Assembly: GCA_022393335.1 (NCBI GenBank)
Contig: JAJEKB010021353.1
Location: 2,283,751 to 2,347,750 of the forward strand
Source: Macrotrachela quadricornifera
Lineage: Eukaryota; Rotifera; Eurotatoria; Philodinida; Philodinidae
DNA length: 64,000 bases
Direction of reading: 5' to 3'
Shown: positions 59,191 through 64,000 of the stretch, piece after piece
How positions within the stretch are numbered: the stretch's first letter is position 1
How the letters are laid out: the number at the start of each line of letters is the position of its first letter
Position numbers and translations under genes: made by a program
Notes under the pieces: generated by a model
The model's input: only the letters and a program-made list of their open reading frames with translations
The model's database searches: none
Told to the model about the DNA's origin: nothing

Positions 59191-60523
59191 TGTAAAAGCT
59201 ACTCAGATCTGAGTAAAAAGTTGTGCTGAACCGTTTTCTGATGTTTTCAAATGAAACAAATCATTTGGGTAATCAGGCAATTCCCACATTAAGTCTGTAG
59301 CACTTTCACTCAAATTTTATTCATTCACTGAAATGGTCTCATTAGACGAAGTTAATTTATGTTATTTGAGATTGAAAATACATGGTTAGAACGAGCACAG
59401 AAAACTGTACAAGTATGTGCACAAACCATGGAAATATCACATCTCTCTGAGAAGTTTTTTCCGACAAACAGTATATACATATGGGTGATTATGCATTTGT
59501 TGCTAATATTGTGCATGATCCTTCCCTTTTGTTTTCCGTTTCACAATACTTTCATTTATATATCGATCGATAGATCTTTTTAAGCTCTACAAAATGATAC
59601 CATTGTGTCAAAATGAATTTTGAGAAAGACACTGACTATAGATACTCAATAACTGCGGGCATTCAAACGCGGAGATTTTTGTTCCAAATTCGGTCGATAT
59701 CGATTAAAATAATCTGACTGGAGGTCACAAATATGATATATTTGGAATTAGTGCAAAATTCTGAATTGACCTGTGTATTTTTCAAATAATTCTGACAATT
59801 TTCATTTTCCTCGAAAAATTTCGCCTTGGCCTCCCACAGGAATTCATCAAAAAATAAATTCATTGGAAATGTCAAACTAGCTATGAGAAACGAGCTATTA
59901 ACCTTTGAAACTTATATAAAACTCAAAATTGAAAAATACATAGATCAATTCAGAATTTTGCACTGATTCCAAATACATCATATTTGTGACTTCTAATCAG
60001 GTTATTTTAATCGATATCGACCGAATTTGGAACAAAAAACGCTGTGTGTGGATGCTCACAGTCATTGACTATCTATAGTCAATGTCTTTCTCAAAATTTA
60101 TTTTGACACAATAATATCATTTTGTAGAGCTTAAAAAGATCTATCGATCGATATATAAATGAAAGTATTGTGAAACGGAAAACAAAAGGGAAGGATCATG
60201 CACAATATTAGCAACAAATGCATAATCACCCATATGTATATACTGTTTGTCGGAAAAAACTTCTCAGAGAGATGTGATATTTCCATGATTCGTGCACGTA
60301 CTTGTACAGTTTTCTGTGCTCGTTCTAACCATGTATTTTCAATCTCAAATAACATAAATTAACTTCGTCTAATGAGACCATTTCAGTGAATGAATAAAAT
60401 TTGAGTGAAAGTGCTACAGACTTAATGTGGGGATTGCCTGATTACCCAAGTGATTTGTTTCATTTGAAAACATCAGAAAACGGCTCAGGACAGCTTTTTA
60501 TCTAGGTCTAAGTAGTTTTTACG
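59191..60523. mobile_element. Foldback element, ~590-bp arms
   Basis: Arms run from TGTAAAAGCTACTCAG (59191) and its inverse (to 60523) and are about 90% or more identical over most of their length, with a centre of only about 140 bp; TA flanks both ends. The same 74-codon frame appears on opposite strands (59359-59583, 60131-60355), differing at few residues, and is arm sequence. No transposase. Confidence 0.92.
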
Positions 60524-61209
60524 TAAAAATTTTTAATAAGGCGATTTGTGGTCTTATCGGTTCCCGTCCTTTCAGCTTGATCGGACTTGCCGTCTCTAAG
60601 ATTTGAAAATCATGGAAAAAAGGAGGGGGAGTACCTTTAATTAATTTCGACAAACGAATGGATCGGTGAGAAGCTAAATTTGAGAAAAGTAGATTTATTG
60701 ATCACTCTTGAATATAGGCACGTCAGTCTGTTTATTCAACATATGATATTAGTTGATTAAGACAATAATTATATACTCTGTTTTCTACCAGTCTAATTAA
60801 ACAAATAATGTTCGTCTAAAGATTCACTTTAGCTGTTTCTCGTAGAAAAGGTGTTTCTAAACTCCCATCAAGCTATTCATTTATAAAATTAAAAAAAGTC
60901 GAAATCAGATTCAAATTCCTCGACCTCAACTGTCTTCGACCAAACTTTATCAAATGAAATGTTTTTTGTTAAAAATTGATCGTTTGTTTAAAGAATTGCC
61001 CCACAACAACATTTTAAAAACTGACCTCAAGGTGGAATTCCTCGACTCCGATTATTTTTCGGTTAACCCTTAGGTTTTTTAACCCTCTGCGGGCATACAA
61101 GCAAACAAATAATTTATGTTTGTAAGACTTTTTTCTGCGAGAAAGAGAACATTGTAGAACAATTAAATTTCAAATTATCTAATAAAAAATCTAATGATAG
61201 TTATTCTAT
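60524..61209. other. Non-coding DNA
   Basis: No gene recognised. Presumed 3' flank of the gene at 61210. Confidence 0.4.
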
Positions 61210-61899
61210 TTATCGTATAATAGTAGAAAATGTTGTTCTTTTACTGATTAGAGTTTTTCCATCTAATTTTAAATAAATTATCATATAAGCTGTTTCATCA
61301 TTAATCGTCCATTTCTTAATAATTTGACGTTCTTCTTTGCTGGATGATATACCAAGTAAGTTAACTGTTTCAGGTACATCGTGGAGAACAATTTCAGTTC
61401 GTTTATGTGTATAAGATAAACCTTGCGGAGCAATAAATTCAATCTCTCGAATAATTTCATTGTTATTTTCAATAAATCTTTCAATTACTTCTGAAACTAA
61501 TTCATTTAAAAATGATGGTGCTGCAAGACAAATAAATAAACGAACTCGTTTTATATTAATATTCTCCATTAAAAATCGTGTAATCATATAAGATAACATA
61601 TATGTCGTAATAATTGGATTTAATCTATTAGCTGGATCAATACCAAAATCTTCACAATGACCAAGAATATTTAAAGTATTTTCTCTTGAATTATTATCAG
61701 ATATTATTTGTAGATTTTGATAATTATTTTCTTGAATAATGAAACGATTATTTATTTGAATATATTTTCTCATTTTTTCTGCACTAGTAACTAATTCATT
61801 ATGAATAGCAATTTGAACATGATGTTGTTCAATAGGTGTTAATTTTGCGTTGGATATTAGATCATACAAAATGGGCGCAATAACAGCAATAGTTGACAT
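61210..61899 (-). CDS. Unrecognised 229-residue protein with a possible clan-CD His-Cys pattern
   Basis: A single open frame from ATG 61899 to TAA. Composition is ordinary and codon use AT-rich like its neighbours. A hydrophobic strand TLNILGH (H81) is followed 43 residues on by RVRLFICLAA (C124). This spacing and context (h4-G-H ... h4-C) is that of the catalytic dyad of clan-CD cysteine peptidases (caspases, clostripain, C80 autoprocessing domains), but the second conserved glycine of GHG is replaced (GHC). A short helix-rich N-terminus and two strands at the C-terminus complete it. No signal peptide or membrane segment. If the pattern is chance, nothing else identifies it. Confidence 0.6.
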   Translation of the reverse strand: MSTIAVIAPILYDLISNAKLTPIEQHHVQIAIHNELVTSAEKMRKYIQINNRFIIQENNYQNLQIISDNNSRENTLNILGHCEDFGIDPANRLNPIITTYMLSYMITRFLMENINIKRVRLFICLAAPSFLNELVSEVIERFIENNNEIIREIEFIAPQGLSYTHKRTEIVLHDVPETVNLLGISSSKEERQIIKKWTINDETAYMIIYLKLDGKTLISKRTTFSTIIR

Positions 61900-62244
61900 T
61901 CAAATAAATGTTCTACAAATTATCTTCGACAAATCTATAAAACGTTTTTCTTTATCTGAGGTGAAAAGTGTTATTGCATAAGCAGAAGAAACGATGACGA
62001 TTTTGTTTAGAGTTACGCAATTTTTAGTTATTATGACGCAATGTTCGTATTTTCGTAATCAAAGGAAGTAACTCATTTCAATTACTTTGTGCATTTTTTA
62101 AATAATCACGTATCAATGAAGATTAACAGCAATTTATTGTTTTGAAAACAAAAATTTCTTTTCAAATCTTTACATCTATGACAACTCTTGCTCTACTACT
62201 CAAGGCCCATTGATCCTCAAGAGTTTCAAGATATTTCGCAGAGC
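61900..62244. other. 5' flank
   Basis: Presumed promoter of the gene at 61210, then unremarkable DNA up to the mariner relic. Confidence 0.4.
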
Positions 62245-63830
62245 TGTTCCGTAAAAACGCCAGAAAGAGTGGTGGGAGCCCTTAAGAAGGGTCTAAACAA
62301 ATTTCTTTTTTTCATGAATAGATAGAGCGTGTTTCGCTCTTTCTTTTTATGCTATTTAATAATTCCTCACTTTCTACCAAGTTAGTGAAATTTCAAGAAA
62401 ACCTTTTTTTGCGTACAACTCTCTCTCTCTCTGCTAGCAGAAGCTTCTATTTTCATTTTTTTCTTTTTTTTCTTCTTATCATTTCTCAAAGATCTTTTTG
62501 TGCTAGTCTAAATTTGAGGAGTTGATGAAATCTATCACAATATCATGTAATGACTCTGAATCATCTTGATTGGTCAGATTATCTTTAATCAAGTCGAATA
62601 AGCAGAAGTCACAAGGTGACAAATCTGGAATATTAGGTGGATGTGTAGTATTGCAAGGCCTTCAGATTCAAGATAATCGGATACATCTTCATGCATATAT
62701 GGTCTACCCATTGTCATAATGAATTTTGATACCACGAGTCCCATACGAAGGTCTTTGACGTTTAATCTCGTCGATCAGGGATCGAAAACACTGTTTAATG
62801 TAATAATGATCGTCAACAATCTGATCATGTTTAATGTAATGGATTACCATAGGTCTGATCGATTTGAAAAAAATTGAAAGTAAGATTTTTAGTGCAAACC
62901 GACTTCTTCGAACAACAGTAGGTGGAAGATCTCCTATACTTACCCATGACTTGTTTGATATCTTTCGACCGATCTGTTTGTGATGGGAGCGGGACTTATC
63001 ACCAGTAATTATTTCGCATAAACGTCACGTTCTCTGGTGAAATTTCGCTAAGTTATGCTTGCATATTCGAATTCGTTCAGCTCGCTGAAGATCAGTGAGA
63101 ACCTTTTATATTTAACGTGCGGTTATCTTCCGAAGCTTTAAATGATCAGTGGTTATTTGTTGAACAGTCCGATTACTCAAATCAATTTGTTCATGGATAT
63201 TTCTGATTGTAATGAAAGGATCATCATCGATGAGAAGACGAATCTGTTTGATATTTTCAGTTATGATTTTAGTAATAGGTCTACCAGGTTGTGCTTTATC
63301 TTCAACTTCTTCTGGCCCATCACGAAACAATTTAGACCATCGTTCGACTGTGCTTAGATTAGGAACTTCATTGCCATACATAGAATTCCATTCATGATGG
63401 ATAAATCTTGCTGGAATACTAAGTGCAATATGCGCTTTTATGTAAAGTGAAAGTATTCAGTAGTCATCGAAAGTCAAAGAGGAGAGGAGAAAGAAAAGAA
63501 AAAAGAAAATATACCATGATCCATAATAATGCAGATAAAAACTCAGACGCATTTCTTCTTATGTATATATGGAAGCAAGTTGTAAAAATAATAAGAAGAA
63601 AAGAAAAAAAAACGATGTGTAGACGAAAATATAAGGTTCTGCTACTGAAGAGTTATTCGCAAAAAAAGGTTTTCTTGCAATTTTACTACCTTGGTAGAAG
63701 ACAAGGAATTATAAATATGATAGAAAGATAGAGCGTGTTTCGCTCTGTCTATTGGTAAAAATAGGTATGTTTTTGAACCTCTGCATAAGGAAAAAAAATA
63801 CCTGCCTCACTACTTTTGGTATACCCTAAG
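62245..63830 (-). mobile_element. mariner element, related to the 914-bp MITEs
   Basis: The right end (CTTAGGGTATACCAAAAGTA on the minus strand) is well preserved and flanked by TA; the left end is diverged (about 62245-62275). Both sides carry GATAGAGCGTGTTTCGCTCT close to the ends, as in the elements at 21716 and 38320. It carries a dead transposase, so it is the likely relative of the source that mobilised those MITEs. Confidence 0.85.
62503..63456 (-). pseudogene. mariner transposase, decayed
   Basis: The N-terminal part is open (63456-63112): an HTH region with YGNEVPNLSTVERWSK and a GRPITK linker, then LLIDDDPFITIRNI. Downstream the protein can be followed through frame changes: ITGDKSRSH (first catalytic D), a PTVVRRSRF block, HDN-like remains, and PPNIPDLSPCDF (third D), ending near TAG 62503-62505. 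Several frameshifts and stops, inactive. Confidence 0.85.
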
Positions 63831-64000
63831 TAGCGCCCATATTAGAAATCAGAATATGACGTACAATAAAATTTTAACAAGTGAATAAGAACAAATATAG
63901 CTTTACGATGTATGAAAATATTATTCTTTTACATATGACTTTTTTTTAGTATAAATAGTGCTTTTTTGTCCTTTGAAGAATTTTAATATTAACTTTTTAA
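63831..64000. other. Window end, non-coding
   Basis: AT-rich DNA right of the mariner element. Nothing recognised. Confidence 0.4.

Noticed and set aside
59359..60355. Two nearly identical 74-codon frames on opposite strands
   Set aside because: Arm sequence of the foldback element at 59191-60523.

Overview
This window reads as nuclear DNA of an AT-rich invertebrate with short spliceosomal introns (about 50-60 bases where compact). The best fit is a bdelloid rotifer. That is an inference from protein style: several NHL beta-propeller proteins with repeated VAGG(N/H)G units, one with a B-box/coiled-coil front and one with a membrane anchor; an ADP-ribosyltransferase fused to TPRs; an EGF/7TM receptor; and an LRR gene with one repeat per exon. 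No rRNA, tRNA, CRISPR, operon or bacterial-type signal was found.

Layout. 1-3897: 3' part of a + strand LRR gene built from 84-nt exons and 55-nt introns, with a 2-kb Tc1-like element in one intron. 5-16 kb: a small MITE, an envelope-like pseudogene, an SGNH-hydrolase-like pseudogene split by a tRNA-derived SINE, a 43-bp-arm palindrome, and a complete hAT transposon (11273-14365) with an open 718-aa four-exon transposase. 16-19.5 kb: a B-box/coiled-coil/NHL gene. 20-21 kb: an unrecognised minus-strand gene with a PHD-like Cys/His cluster. 21.6-24.2 kb: a palindromic MITE whose TA-rich centre received two further elements side by side. 24.8-31.6 kb: a two-exon HXXXD acyltransferase, a MITE, a LINE fragment, a GPCR pseudogene and an intact EGF/7TM receptor. 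32-41 kb: almost only transposons, including two non-autonomous hAT elements, one of them inside a dead mariner transposase. 41-43 kb: minisatellites and a pseudogene of a domain that looks bacterial. 43-46.8 kb: a 1.8-kb foldback element and a 580-bp long-TIR element with a 9-bp target duplication. 46.8-53.2 kb: the ART-TPR gene and a membrane-anchored NHL gene whose intron holds a Tc1-like deletion derivative. 54-64 kb: dispersed repeats, a third NHL gene, a 1.3-kb foldback element, a possible clan-CD-type protein and a mariner relic related to the MITEs at 21.7 and 38.3 kb.

The host genes do not form a pathway. They look like accessory, fast-evolving families (LRR, NHL, ART-TPR, GPCR) scattered among layered DNA transposons. 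The most striking structures are three hAT-type elements with exact 8-bp target duplications, each carrying a different G/C-rich short repeat at its ends, and the strictly 139-bp periodic LRR exon-intron array. Coordinates and translations were worked out by eye; no database search was possible.
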